DNA of 19,157 nucleotides from Verrucomicrobia bacterium UBA1263 (GTDB lineage Bacteria; Verrucomicrobiota; Verrucomicrobiia; Limisphaerales; UBA1412). The notes below the pieces were generated by a model. That model was given only the letters and a program-made list of their open reading frames with translations, had not been told where the DNA came from and did no database searches. Positions 1 to 7,379 of the stretch are shown here, piece after piece. The stretch spans positions 1-19,157 of the forward strand of contig DBVN01000040.1 in NCBI GenBank assembly GCA_002308515.1, given 5' to 3'. The stretch's first letter is position 1. Each line of letters opens with the position of its first letter. Made by a program: the position numbers and the translations under genes.

Positions 1-59
1 CCAGAGATGCTGGTCAAGACCCAAACCTATTTTCGATCTGATATTTCTGTCGAAAAGAC

Positions 60-88
60 TTGTCATCCGTTTTATGAATGACTAGAAT
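60..88 (+). promoter_or_regulatory. sigma-70-type promoter for the secreted protein gene
   Basis: A -35 box TTGTCA (60-65) is separated by exactly 17 bases from a -10 box TAGAAT (83-88). This predicts a transcript start near 95, about 15 bases before the ATG at 110. It is recognised by sequence match alone. Confidence 0.55.
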
Positions 89-109
89 GGAACGGGATTG
101 GTTCATACA

Positions 110-1141
110 ATGAAACTGAAAGTTTTTCTTTTCACGCTGTTCCTGACCGCGGCACAAGCCGTTATGGGACAAATCAGTGTCAACGTAACACTGGATCAGG
201 ACATCTATCTTTCCGGTGAATCGGTCATCGCGACCGTCGAGATCACCAATCTTACGGGGCAGAGCCTGAAACTGGGCACTCAACCCAACTGGCTGGAATT
301 CCATATCGAGTCCAAATCCGAGATCAAACCCTATATCAACCGCTTGGGCGAGATGGATATGAGCGGAGAGTTCACTCTGGGAGCCTCCATGAGCGCCAAA
401 CGCAGCATTGATATCCTGCCCTACTTCGAGATCCTGAAGTCCGGACTTTACAACCTGACGGCCAGCATCCACATAGACGGATGGGAAAGCGATTTTACCA
501 GTCCGGTCGTTTCGTTCAATGTCTTTAACGGCGTGGAAGTTCTGACCTTTGATGTCGGAGTGCCGCCCAAAGAAGATGAACCGCCTACCCTCATGCCGGA
601 GATCCGCCGCTACGCCATCATCCGTGTGGCTTACCTGAACAAAATGCGCCTGTACACACGCATCACCGACCAGAGCGGCCAGACCTATTTCAAAGTCATC
701 CCGGTCTGCGGCACCGTGGCCTTCAGCGATCCCAAGGCCATCGTGGATACAAAGAGCAACCTGCACATTCTGAATCAGATCCACGCCAAAAGATTCATCT
801 ACTTTGTAATGGATACCGACGGAGTGATGCTGAAACGTGAATTCTACGACTACATCGGTTCCAAACCGGCTCTCTATAAACACGCGGATGGTTCCGTATC
901 CGTGCGCAACGGCGTGCGCATCCGTACCAGCGCGGATTATCCCCCTTCTCCGGCTCCTGTTCAGCCGCCTTCCATCATCACGAAACCGGGCGACTCCATC
1001 ACCAACGCGGTCCCCGATCTGAAGACGATGACCAAGGAAGAAAAGAAACGCTATAAAGAAGAACAGAAGCGGATCAAGGAGGAAAAACGCCGCCTTGAAA
1101 AAGAAGAGAAAAAACGCAAGAAAGCTGAAGAAAAGATGTAA
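110..1141 (+). CDS. secreted protein of unknown function with Lys/Glu-rich C-terminal tail
   Basis: This is a 343-residue protein of unknown function. The ATG at 110 is preferred over an in-frame TTG at 98, because it puts a classical signal peptide at the very N-terminus (MKLK, then a hydrophobic stretch to about residue 19, with cleavage plausible after AQA or VMG). Residues 22-140 are beta-rich (SVNVTLDQDIYLSGESVIATVEITN), which suggests an immunoglobulin-like or BsuPI-type fold; that is inference. A Pro-rich linker (about 275-293) precedes a tail from about residue 305 made almost only of K, E and R, probably a helix or coiled coil. No enzymatic motif is visible. It has its own promoter and appears to be a single-gene unit. 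The other unknown protein in the window (17595-18458) also ends in a K/E tail. Confidence 0.8.
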   Translation: MKLKVFLFTLFLTAAQAVMGQISVNVTLDQDIYLSGESVIATVEITNLTGQSLKLGTQPNWLEFHIESKSEIKPYINRLGEMDMSGEFTLGASMSAKRSIDILPYFEILKSGLYNLTASIHIDGWESDFTSPVVSFNVFNGVEVLTFDVGVPPKEDEPPTLMPEIRRYAIIRVAYLNKMRLYTRITDQSGQTYFKVIPVCGTVAFSDPKAIVDTKSNLHILNQIHAKRFIYFVMDTDGVMLKREFYDYIGSKPALYKHADGSVSVRNGVRIRTSADYPPSPAPVQPPSIITKPGDSITNAVPDLKTMTKEEKKRYKEEQKRIKEEKRRLEKEEKKRKKAEEKM

Positions 1142-1153
1142 AGAGCAATAAAT

Positions 1154-1197
1154 TTTGTAATATAAAGTCCATCAGTTATTTATGGATAAATTACAAA
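1154..1197 (+). repeat. AT-rich imperfect inverted repeat after the secreted protein gene
   Basis: Outer arms tttgtaat (1154-1161) and attacaaa (1190-1197) enclose inner arms tccat (1168-1172) and atgga (1182-1186). The transcript could fold into an interrupted hairpin. It lacks a GC-rich stem and a clean T tract, so it is at best a weak terminator or RNA end-processing element. The rest of 1142-1310 shows no gene or clear signal. Confidence 0.3.
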
Positions 1198-1291
1198 TTC
1201 ATTGATCTTTATCATGACCAAGAAAAACAAAATTTTCTAAAATTCAGCTTGCAAATCAGCCCTTCTCATGAGATGCTGTCTGCGGGATTCG

Positions 1292-1319
1292 TTCGTAATC
1301 TTATACAATCCCATATAAT
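1292..1319 (+). promoter_or_regulatory. probable promoter of rplU-rpmA
   Basis: A perfect -10 hexamer TATAAT lies at 1314-1319. The best -35 candidate is weak (TTCGTA, 1292-1297, spacer 16). The predicted start near 1326 gives a leader of about 60 bases before the rplU ATG. No convincing bL21-type autoregulatory fold could be drawn by eye. Confidence 0.4.
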
Positions 1320-1385
1320 CCCGTAAAGACGCAAGGCCGGTTTGGAAGGGTTCTAAATATCGGTCATTTTTTGATTTATACGAAT

Positions 1386-1697
1386 ATGTACGCTGTTGTT
1401 GAAACTGGTGCGAAGCAATACAAGGTCACTGCTGGTGACACATTGCAAGTGGAGCGTTTAGACGCTGAGCAGGGTAAATCCGTTACCTTGGATAAAGTTC
1501 TTTTGGTGAATAATGATGGTCAAGTGACCGTAGGCACGCCCACTGTGAGCAATGCCAGTGTTGTTGCCGATGTGGTGAAACACATTCGTGGTGAAAAGGT
1601 TATTTCTTTCAAAATGAAGAAACGCAAAGGTCACCACAAAACGATCGGTCATCGTCAAGAACTGACCGTTCTCAAGATTAAAGAAATTAAAGCGTAA
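1386..1697 (+). CDS. rplU: large ribosomal subunit protein bL21
   Basis: bL21 binds 23S rRNA in the large ribosomal subunit. The 103-residue product opens with the family signature MYAVVETGAKQYKV, continues with AGDTLQVERL, and has the basic segment KMKKRKGHHKTIGHRQ near the C-terminus that contacts rRNA. Length is the usual one. The ATG at 1386 is chosen over an upstream in-frame TTG (1371) because it gives the canonical N-terminus. No Shine-Dalgarno sequence is visible ahead of it. rpmA follows after 12 bases, the conserved bL21-bL27 order, so the two are cotranscribed. Confidence 0.97.
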   Translation: MYAVVETGAKQYKVTAGDTLQVERLDAEQGKSVTLDKVLLVNNDGQVTVGTPTVSNASVVADVVKHIRGEKVISFKMKKRKGHHKTIGHRQELTVLKIKEIKA

Positions 1698-1709
1698 GGA
1701 GATTTTCTC

Positions 1710-1976
1710 ATGGCACATAAAAAAGGTCAAGGTAGTAGCCGTAACGGTCGTGACAGTAATCCGCAAATGCGCGGTATCAAATGTTTTGGTGGTGAAGTAG
1801 TCAAAGCCGGCAGCATCATCGTGCGCCAGGTCGGTACCAGATTCCATCCGGGCAAAAATGTGGGCCTGGGTCGTGACTGGACGCTCTTCGCTCTCACCGA
1901 AGGCCGTGTGAGCTTTGACAAGCTCAACCGTCGTGTCAGTGTTCTTCCTCTGGAAGAAGCTGCTGCCGCGAAGTAA
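1710..1976 (+). CDS. rpmA: large ribosomal subunit protein bL27
   Basis: bL27 sits near the peptidyl-transferase centre of the 50S subunit. The 88-residue product begins MAHKKGQGSSRNGRDSNPQ, the Gram-negative form in which the N-terminal tail needs only Met removal and lacks the cleaved extension found in Firmicutes. The core GGEVVKAGSIIVRQVGTRFHPG and GLGRDWTLFAL are diagnostic. It has the best ribosome binding site in the window, AAGGAG overlapping the rplU stop and 8 bases from the ATG. An intrinsic terminator follows 50 bases downstream. Confidence 0.97.
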   Translation: MAHKKGQGSSRNGRDSNPQMRGIKCFGGEVVKAGSIIVRQVGTRFHPGKNVGLGRDWTLFALTEGRVSFDKLNRRVSVLPLEEAAAAK

Positions 1977-2026
1977 GGATTTTCCCTGGTATCCTGATAT
2001 ATTTATTTGTTTGTTTTCATAAGCAT

Positions 2027-2057
2027 ACGGCGAGGTTTTTCTGCCTCGCCGTTTTTT
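2027..2057 (+). terminator. rho-independent terminator after rpmA
   Basis: An 8-base-pair GC-rich stem (cggcgagg 2028-2035 with cctcgccg 2044-2051) closes an 8-base loop and is followed by six T (2052-2057). It separates rplU-rpmA from obgE, whose ATG is only 24 bases further on. obgE expression therefore needs read-through or a promoter buried in 1977-2080; none is obvious there. Confidence 0.9.
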
Positions 2058-2081
2058 CAACTTTAACACACTCTTCATCAG

Positions 2082-3269
2082 ATGTTTATTGACCAAGTCA
2101 AAGTTTACGCGCGTGCCGGTCACGGCGGCAAAGGATGTGTCGCCTTCCAGCGCGAAGCCTATCGTCCCAAGGGCGGCCCCAGCGGCGGCAACGGCGGACG
2201 CGGAGGCAGTGTTATCCTGGAAGCGGACCACGATATCAATAACCTGGTCAACCAGTACTATACCCCCCGGCTGATCGCCGAAAACGGTCAGGCCGGCATG
2301 GGGAAAGGCATGGACGGACTGGCCGGCAAAGACATCATCGTCAAAGTCCCCTGCGGCACTTTGGTCTGGCGTCTGCCCTCACCGCCGGATCCCGCGGATC
2401 AGGAAATGAATGATGAAGAGATCGCGGCGCTGAAACCCACTCTCCGCCAGACCGGCAATGAAGTCGCCTGGGAATTCGACCTTTCCAAAAACGTCCCGGT
2501 CGTCCGCACCAATATCAACGAGGCAGAAAAAGAATTCGTGTGCGACCTTCTGGAACACGGCCAGCAGTTCGTTCTGTGCAAAGGCGGCCGCGGCGGTCTG
2601 GGCAACCGGAATTTTGCCACACCGACACGGCAGACACCCCGCTTCGCCCAGCCGGGAGAAGAAGGCGATGAGGGATATTATCTGCTGGAACTCCGCATTG
2701 TGGCGGACGCCGCGCTGGTGGGATTTCCCAACGCGGGCAAATCCACTTTGCTGACAGCTATTTCCAGAGCGCGTCCCAAAATCGCTCCCTATCCTTTCAC
2801 AACGCTTCATCCTCAGATCGGCATCGTGGAAGATCCCGTGGATTACCACCGCATGACCGTCTGCGACGTTCCCGGACTGATCCCCGGCGCGCATGAAAAC
2901 AAGGGACTGGGTCATGCTTTCCTGCGTCACATCCGCCGCTGTAAAGTCATTGTTCTGCTGCTGGATATGGCCGGAAGCGAAGGCCGTAAGCCCTGGGATG
3001 ACTATCGCCAGCTGCTTCAGGAGCTGGAATACTATGATAAAGGATTATTGGATCGTCCCCGTCTGGTCGTTGCTAATAAGATGGATGAACCCGGCGCGGA
3101 AGAACTTCTGAAACAATTCAAGCGCCACATCCGCAAAACTCCGGTCATACGTCTCAGCGCGGCGTTTGATGATGGGATTTCTGAATTTCTGGCAAAATTG
3201 AGAGAAACGGTCGATTCCGTTAAAGACGAACAGCCTCTACCTCAAGGCATAAGTGAAGAGAACGCTTAG
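2082..3269 (+). CDS. obgE: Obg-family GTPase (ribosome assembly / stress)
   Basis: Obg is a GTPase that associates with the 50S subunit and links ribosome assembly to stress responses. The 395-residue protein has the glycine-rich Obg fold (residues 1-205: GHGGKGCVAFQRE, GGPSGGNGGRGGSV, GGRGGLGNRNFATPT) and then the G domain: G1 GFPNAGKST (214-222), G2 around YPFTTLHPQIG (237-247), G3 DVPG (262-265), G4 NKMD (332-335), G5 SAA (359-361). No C-terminal OCT domain is present. An extra acidic segment of about 50 residues (97-152) interrupts the Obg domain between CGTLVW and DLLEHGQ. No Shine-Dalgarno sequence precedes the ATG. Its last 33 bases overlap the convergent YggT-like gene. Confidence 0.96.
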   Translation: MFIDQVKVYARAGHGGKGCVAFQREAYRPKGGPSGGNGGRGGSVILEADHDINNLVNQYYTPRLIAENGQAGMGKGMDGLAGKDIIVKVPCGTLVWRLPSPPDPADQEMNDEEIAALKPTLRQTGNEVAWEFDLSKNVPVVRTNINEAEKEFVCDLLEHGQQFVLCKGGRGGLGNRNFATPTRQTPRFAQPGEEGDEGYYLLELRIVADAALVGFPNAGKSTLLTAISRARPKIAPYPFTTLHPQIGIVEDPVDYHRMTVCDVPGLIPGAHENKGLGHAFLRHIRRCKVIVLLLDMAGSEGRKPWDDYRQLLQELEYYDKGLLDRPRLVVANKMDEPGAEELLKQFKRHIRKTPVIRLSAAFDDGISEFLAKLRETVDSVKDEQPLPQGISEENA

Positions 3270-4085
3270 TCCCTTGACGGCGTTCTCATAAATCAAAAAG
3301 ACAATAGCCATCCCCGCCACGGGAGTGAAATCTATCTTGCTGATCTGCAGCGGCAGGAAGTAGAGCGGAGTCAATATCCTGCGGGTGAAAAAGTGCAGAT
3401 AAGTCCAAATGGGTGAACCGCCCAGATAAATATAGCTGTTCAGGAAGTAGATAAAAATCAGCAGCGCCAGCAGATGACACCACGGCAGATAGGCACACAG
3501 CCCCATGACCAGGCTTTCACAAAAAACAGATTTAAGAGTCTGAACCGGAAAGATATTGATCTTTTCCAGAATCAAACAAAACAGGAACCACAAGGGAGCT
3601 GTGATCATTCCCGGCAGAAGGATCCGGAATATCACCGGCCACTTGATGACCGGCTTTGTAAAAATATAGATCCCCTTGTGCAGCAGATTGTTTTCATTGA
3701 CATTGTCCCCGTAGTTCACCAACCCCAGGAAAAGTATCCAGGAATAGAAAATCAGCAGGATCTGAGCAAATCCCGCCAGTGAAAACACCATCATGTGCAG
3801 AAGGTTATCCGAACGGAACGGTATGGAGACCGCGCCAAACTTCAGCATCGCGTTCCACTCTATCCCCATTCCTATCTGCCAATAGATAAACGGTCTCAGA
3901 AATAAAATGGCCACCAGCGGCAGCAGCGTTTTCCAGGAAAAACCCGGTTCCGCTTTATGGGAAATCGTGCGCCCCACGTGTCCCAAATCGGTGACCCGCT
4001 TCTTTTGATCGGCAGACAACCCCATTTGCCAGTTTGCCCATAGCAAAACGGCAATCACGCTGAGAGTTAAATCTAAAATGCCCAT
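3237..4085 (-). CDS. YggT-related integral membrane protein
   Basis: This 282-residue protein has about six hydrophobic segments (roughly 4-20, 53-68, 97-120, 152-173, 187-217, 254-268). Residues 220-268 (YLGGSPIWTYLHFFTRRILTPLYFLP, then KIDFTPVAGMAIVFLI) match the YggT pattern of an aromatic/proline stretch, a polar turn and I-D-x-[ST]-P before the last helix. The N-terminal half may hold a diverged second copy. YggT proteins are small inner-membrane proteins of poorly defined role, linked in some bacteria to osmotic stress or cell division. The gene lies 95 bases downstream of the GHMP kinase on the same strand. A weak promoter candidate (TTGATA, 17 bases, TAGGGT; 4159-4131 on the minus strand) could drive it alone. 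It overlaps the obgE 3' end by 33 bases. Confidence 0.72.
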   Translation of the reverse strand: MGILDLTLSVIAVLLWANWQMGLSADQKKRVTDLGHVGRTISHKAEPGFSWKTLLPLVAILFLRPFIYWQIGMGIEWNAMLKFGAVSIPFRSDNLLHMMVFSLAGFAQILLIFYSWILFLGLVNYGDNVNENNLLHKGIYIFTKPVIKWPVIFRILLPGMITAPLWFLFCLILEKINIFPVQTLKSVFCESLVMGLCAYLPWCHLLALLIFIYFLNSYIYLGGSPIWTYLHFFTRRILTPLYFLPLQISKIDFTPVAGMAIVFLIYENAVKGLSVLFTYALR

Positions 4086-4180
4086 TTTATAAACTCAGGC
4101 AGACCTTTTTCCATACCTGAAGGCTCTTCCACCCTAGCCAAGAAAAGCCTAAATATCAAGTCCTAGTTAGGAACCCGCCG

Positions 4181-5209
4181 CTAAAGTGATAAAGGCGCGT
4201 CCAGCGACGGCGGCACAAAAACCGGTTTGATCAGACTTATCCCCAACCCGGTCAATGTCTTTTCAAGTTTGGCATACATCGCTTCATCCTTATAAGTGCC
4301 AACGATCGCTCCGCCGGAACCGCAGAACTTCGCGCTGGCTCCCACCGAGCGAGCCGCCGCCACCATTTCCAGATTGCCCTTGCTGATGCGGTACAATTCC
4401 TTGCGCTTGTCAAAATTAGCATCCAGCAGAGGCCCAATGACTTCATGTCCCTGACGTTTGAGCAAAGCATCCTTTACCCGATCCGTCAGATCCGCCCAGT
4501 AGCGCATGGCCTCCACGACCTCCGGTTCACCCCGGTTGAAACGGCCGCGGATGTCATTATGGAAGACCTCTGTTCCCTCGCTCATATCATCCCGATACGC
4601 AACATAGATGGGAGGCAGCTGATTTTGTGACAGATACTCATACCGTCCAAAACCATGTTCATCCATATACTCCTTGTTGAAATCCATATAGACGACCCCT
4701 TGATAGACCTGAGCCACACGATCCTGAAGACCGGCCGGGATGCCCAGCTCCTTATTCTCCACCGACAGGATCAGATTGGCCTGTACCGGTTTTGGAATGA
4801 TTGTTCCGTAAAACGCCATCAACGCCCTCAGACAGGCGGTGATGATCGCGCTGGAACCGGCCATGCCTACGCGGCTGGGGATGTTCGTACTGTAGCGCAA
4901 AGTGAAATTGCGGTCATCCAGCTCGATATGATTCATGACGCAGTAATCATGGAAACGCTTGATCGTCGCTTTCAGCAGACGGATGCCGCCATAGTAGCCA
5001 TTCAGCTGCACATCGTTTGCCAAGTCCTTGATACTGTCAAATTTCGATTCATCGCGCGTGTTCGGAAGGATCTCCAGTTCCGGTGTCTGATAAAGCGTGA
5101 CACAGGCTTGGTAGTTGCTGAACGAAAAGGAAATCGTCTTCCCGTGATATCCGTCGGAGGGATTGCCCACCAGACCGGCACGCGGATACGCTATAGATTT
5201 GATGATCAT
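4181..5209 (-). CDS. glucuronokinase-like GHMP sugar kinase
   Basis: This is a GHMP-superfamily kinase expected to phosphorylate the anomeric carbon of a sugar with ATP. Of 342 residues, motif 1 is GLVGNPSDGYHGKT (12-25), the phosphate-binding motif 2 is IPSRVGMAGSSA (110-121), GLQDR (160-164) contains the likely catalytic Asp163, and motif 3 is KFCGSGGA (294-301). From memory of plant glucuronokinase (EC 2.7.1.43, glucuronate to glucuronate 1-phosphate), the resemblance runs along the whole chain: GNPSD-x-Y-x-GKTIS, GYYGG-x-RLL, NFTL-x-Y-x-TNIP and QDRVAQVY-x-G-x-VYMDF. The substrate is therefore probably a uronic acid or related sugar, by inference. Its ATG overlaps the stop of the upstream isomerase gene (ATGA), so the two are translationally coupled. 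Confidence 0.85.
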   Translation of the reverse strand: MIIKSIAYPRAGLVGNPSDGYHGKTISFSFSNYQACVTLYQTPELEILPNTRDESKFDSIKDLANDVQLNGYYGGIRLLKATIKRFHDYCVMNHIELDDRNFTLRYSTNIPSRVGMAGSSAIITACLRALMAFYGTIIPKPVQANLILSVENKELGIPAGLQDRVAQVYQGVVYMDFNKEYMDEHGFGRYEYLSQNQLPPIYVAYRDDMSEGTEVFHNDIRGRFNRGEPEVVEAMRYWADLTDRVKDALLKRQGHEVIGPLLDANFDKRKELYRISKGNLEMVAAARSVGASAKFCGSGGAIVGTYKDEAMYAKLEKTLTGLGISLIKPVFVPPSLDAPLSL

Positions 5210-6081
5210 TTCAGTTCTTTGATGATTTGATTCAGTTTCTGTCCGTACTCTACATAAGAACGATATTGTTTTTCCTCGGAAGCCTTTACGTTCTCGTCAT
5301 GGAATACCACGGCTATATGCGGCTCGATGCTGACGCCCTTGTTATAACCGTTTGCTTTTAAATCGGATAAAATCTCTTTGACATATCCCTTCCCTTCACC
5401 GGGGAAAGTATAAACGGCATCTCCCTTCAAAACATCCCAATAAGCGTCTTTGATGTGGATATGCTCGATATAGGGTTTCATCTGCCAGTAGAAAGCCCAG
5501 GCATTCTGCTTGGGATAAGGCTCTTCCTTGCTGCGGTCATTGTTGAAGATCGGATTGCCCGTATCAAAAACCCACTTCAGACCGGGTACATTCTCCAGCA
5601 GCCGCAGAGCGTGCTTATAACTCATTCCGCCATAGTTCATGCAATTCTCATGCACAGGCGTGATCCCGGCATCCAGAAACCGCCGGGTGATCTCGCGCAT
5701 CCGGCGGAACCGTTCTTCCTCGTACTGCTCATTGCCCGGTTCAATGGCAAAGCTCATCACACGGATGTACTTCGTGCCCAAGCGCGTCATGCGGTCAATA
5801 GCACGGCTGACCTCTTCCAGTGTCGGTTCAAACGGCTGAGTGATCTTCTTGGCCCAGTTGCCGATAGTCGAGCCGAAGCAATAAACATTCACCCCGGAAT
5901 CCTTGATTTGTTTCTCGACCTGTTTAAAGGCTTCTTCGGGAATGTCATGGATGTTTCCTTTGGGGAAACCCGGCACTTCCACCGCGCGGGCTTCGATGTG
6001 ATTCCAACCCAATTCACGAGTCGCGCGGATCTGCGTTTCCATCAGTGCGCCGGCCTCGTCACTAATACCCATTAAAATCAT
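5206..6081 (-). CDS. TIM-barrel sugar phosphate isomerase/epimerase
   Basis: This 291-residue protein belongs to the xylose-isomerase-like TIM barrel (AP endonuclease 2) family, which isomerises or epimerises sugars and keto-sugars with a divalent metal. Candidate metal ligands appear at the expected strand ends: E145 (VHENCMNYGG), D173 (VFDTGNP), H209 (EHIHIKDA) and E253 (SIEPH). No signal peptide is present, so it is cytoplasmic. An AGGA overlapping the upstream stop codon lies 7 bases before the ATG. It sits second in a three-gene operon, 9 bases after the dehydrogenase and overlapping the kinase by 4 bases. Proteins of this family often pair with Gfo/Idh/MocA dehydrogenases in inositol or unusual sugar catabolism. 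The exact substrate cannot be read from the sequence. Confidence 0.88.
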   Translation of the reverse strand: MILMGISDEAGALMETQIRATRELGWNHIEARAVEVPGFPKGNIHDIPEEAFKQVEKQIKDSGVNVYCFGSTIGNWAKKITQPFEPTLEEVSRAIDRMTRLGTKYIRVMSFAIEPGNEQYEEERFRRMREITRRFLDAGITPVHENCMNYGGMSYKHALRLLENVPGLKWVFDTGNPIFNNDRSKEEPYPKQNAWAFYWQMKPYIEHIHIKDAYWDVLKGDAVYTFPGEGKGYVKEILSDLKANGYNKGVSIEPHIAVVFHDENVKASEEKQYRSYVEYGQKLNQIIKELK

Positions 6082-6090
6082 AAGTAAATC

Positions 6091-7245
6091 CTATTTTGAA
6101 AATGACTTAGAAAAATCGCCGCTGTCCACTTCACGCACTTTCTTCACGTGCGTGGAATGGGCAATCAAATCTTTCAGTTTTGCCTCATACGCGGCGCTGT
6201 CCAGCGGCAGTTCGATGGTCTGATTGGTCAGCGAGCTGTAAAGGATGCTGTTCGCCAGCTCCACGGAATGGATACCCTCTTCGGCCGGAGCGATCAACGG
6301 CTTCCCGTCCAGGATAGCATCCACAAAGTTCTGCGTGATCCGTTTATGCTGAGCGCCCGTATTTTCATACGGGATGCTGATCTCCCAAACATCCGGCTTG
6401 GCGAAACCGATCTTGGATTCCTCGCAGAATTTCTTCATATCCTGCTCGTTCCGGGTGAAAGTGATCTTGCCGTTCTCAAAGACCAGCCGTCCGCGTGTAC
6501 CGGCGATCTCCAGCCGGTTCGTTCCGGGAGCCTCTCCCGTGCTGGTCACAAATACACCTGTCGCCCCATTGGGATACTCCAGGTACGCGGTCACATTATC
6601 CTCCACCTCAATATCATGGTACTTGCCGATCTGGCAAAATCCCCTGACTTTGGAAGGCATTCCACAGAACCACTGCAACAGATCCAGATTATGCGGACAC
6701 TGGTTCAGCAGGACTCCGCCGCCTTCGCCTTTCCAAGTGGCGCGCCAGCCGCCGCTGGCATAGTAAGCCTCTGTGCGGAACCAGTCTGTGTTGATCCAGT
6801 TCACTCGCACGATCTCTCCTAACTCACCAGTGGAGATCAGTTTCTTGATCTTTTCAAACTTGGGATCTGTCCGCAATTGGAACATAGCGGCAAAGACCTG
6901 TCCCGGTTTCTTATGGGCTGCGATAAGTCTCTCGCAGTCAGCCTTGTGAACAGATATCGGCTTTTCTGTCAGCACATGCAGTCCCTGCTCCAAAGCATCA
7001 ATACCCTGGAGCGTGTGAAAATAATGAGGCGTGGCAATGATCAGCGCGTCAATCTTACCTGAGCGGATCATCTCATCACACTTTAAGAAGGTCGCCGCCT
7101 TGCCTTTATAAGGCTCTAGTCCTTTCTCAAAAGCGTCGCTCACCGCCGTCAGTTCCGCGCGGGCGACTTCACCTTTTAACAAATAATCAGCATGGAAACG
7201 TCCCATGTTTCCAAGCCCCACAATACCGATCCGAACCTTTTCCAT
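6091..7245 (-). CDS. Gfo/Idh/MocA-family NAD(P)-dependent oxidoreductase (cytoplasmic)
   Basis: This 384-residue dehydrogenase has an N-terminal Rossmann fold with GLGNMG (10-15), the family EKP motif at 94-96 (LTEKPIS) carrying the catalytic Lys95, and the C-terminal GGGVLLNQCPHNLD segment (175-188), whose His185 is the usual second catalytic residue. The family oxidises or reduces hydroxyls of sugars, inositols and sugar nucleotides. There is no signal sequence. It is the first gene of the minus-strand operon with the isomerase and the glucuronokinase-like kinase. A weak promoter (TTGTCT, 17 bases, GATACT on the minus strand) lies 37-76 bases upstream in the divergent intergenic region. No Shine-Dalgarno sequence is visible. 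Confidence 0.92.
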   Translation of the reverse strand: MEKVRIGIVGLGNMGRFHADYLLKGEVARAELTAVSDAFEKGLEPYKGKAATFLKCDEMIRSGKIDALIIATPHYFHTLQGIDALEQGLHVLTEKPISVHKADCERLIAAHKKPGQVFAAMFQLRTDPKFEKIKKLISTGELGEIVRVNWINTDWFRTEAYYASGGWRATWKGEGGGVLLNQCPHNLDLLQWFCGMPSKVRGFCQIGKYHDIEVEDNVTAYLEYPNGATGVFVTSTGEAPGTNRLEIAGTRGRLVFENGKITFTRNEQDMKKFCEESKIGFAKPDVWEISIPYENTGAQHKRITQNFVDAILDGKPLIAPAEEGIHSVELANSILYSSLTNQTIELPLDSAAYEAKLKDLIAHSTHVKKVREVDSGDFSKSFSK

Positions 7246-7281
7246 ATCGCTTGACGCTCTAATTACACCGCACTCAGTATC

Positions 7282-7321
7282 CGCAGAAAGTACTCTTCAG
7301 ACAATAAAAATTTGAGTTTTT
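7282..7321 (-). promoter_or_regulatory. weak candidate promoter for the sugar operon
   Basis: Reading the minus strand, TTGTCT is followed after 17 bases by GATACT, about 35 bases before the dehydrogenase ATG. Each hexamer matches the sigma-70 consensus at four of six positions. It lies in the 134-base divergent region shared with the Tat-exported oxidoreductase. No sigma-54 element was found here. Confidence 0.3.
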
Positions 7322-7379
7322 CTGTTTAAAAACACCTTTTCCCTTGCTCTTTTCAATAAATTTGTCAAAATTTCCCTGT

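Noticed and set aside
98..109. Upstream TTG as start of the secreted protein
   Set aside because: The ATG at 110 gives a better signal peptide, and the TTG would be almost leaderless relative to the predicted transcript start.
14..883. Long open frame on the minus strand opposite the secreted protein gene
   Set aside because: The plus-strand frame has a signal peptide, promoter and coherent tail; the minus product has no recognisable domain and fits a codon-bias shadow.
1458..2231. 257-codon open frame antisense to rplU, rpmA and the start of obgE
   Set aside because: It spans three well-identified genes and a terminator, so it cannot be a real gene.
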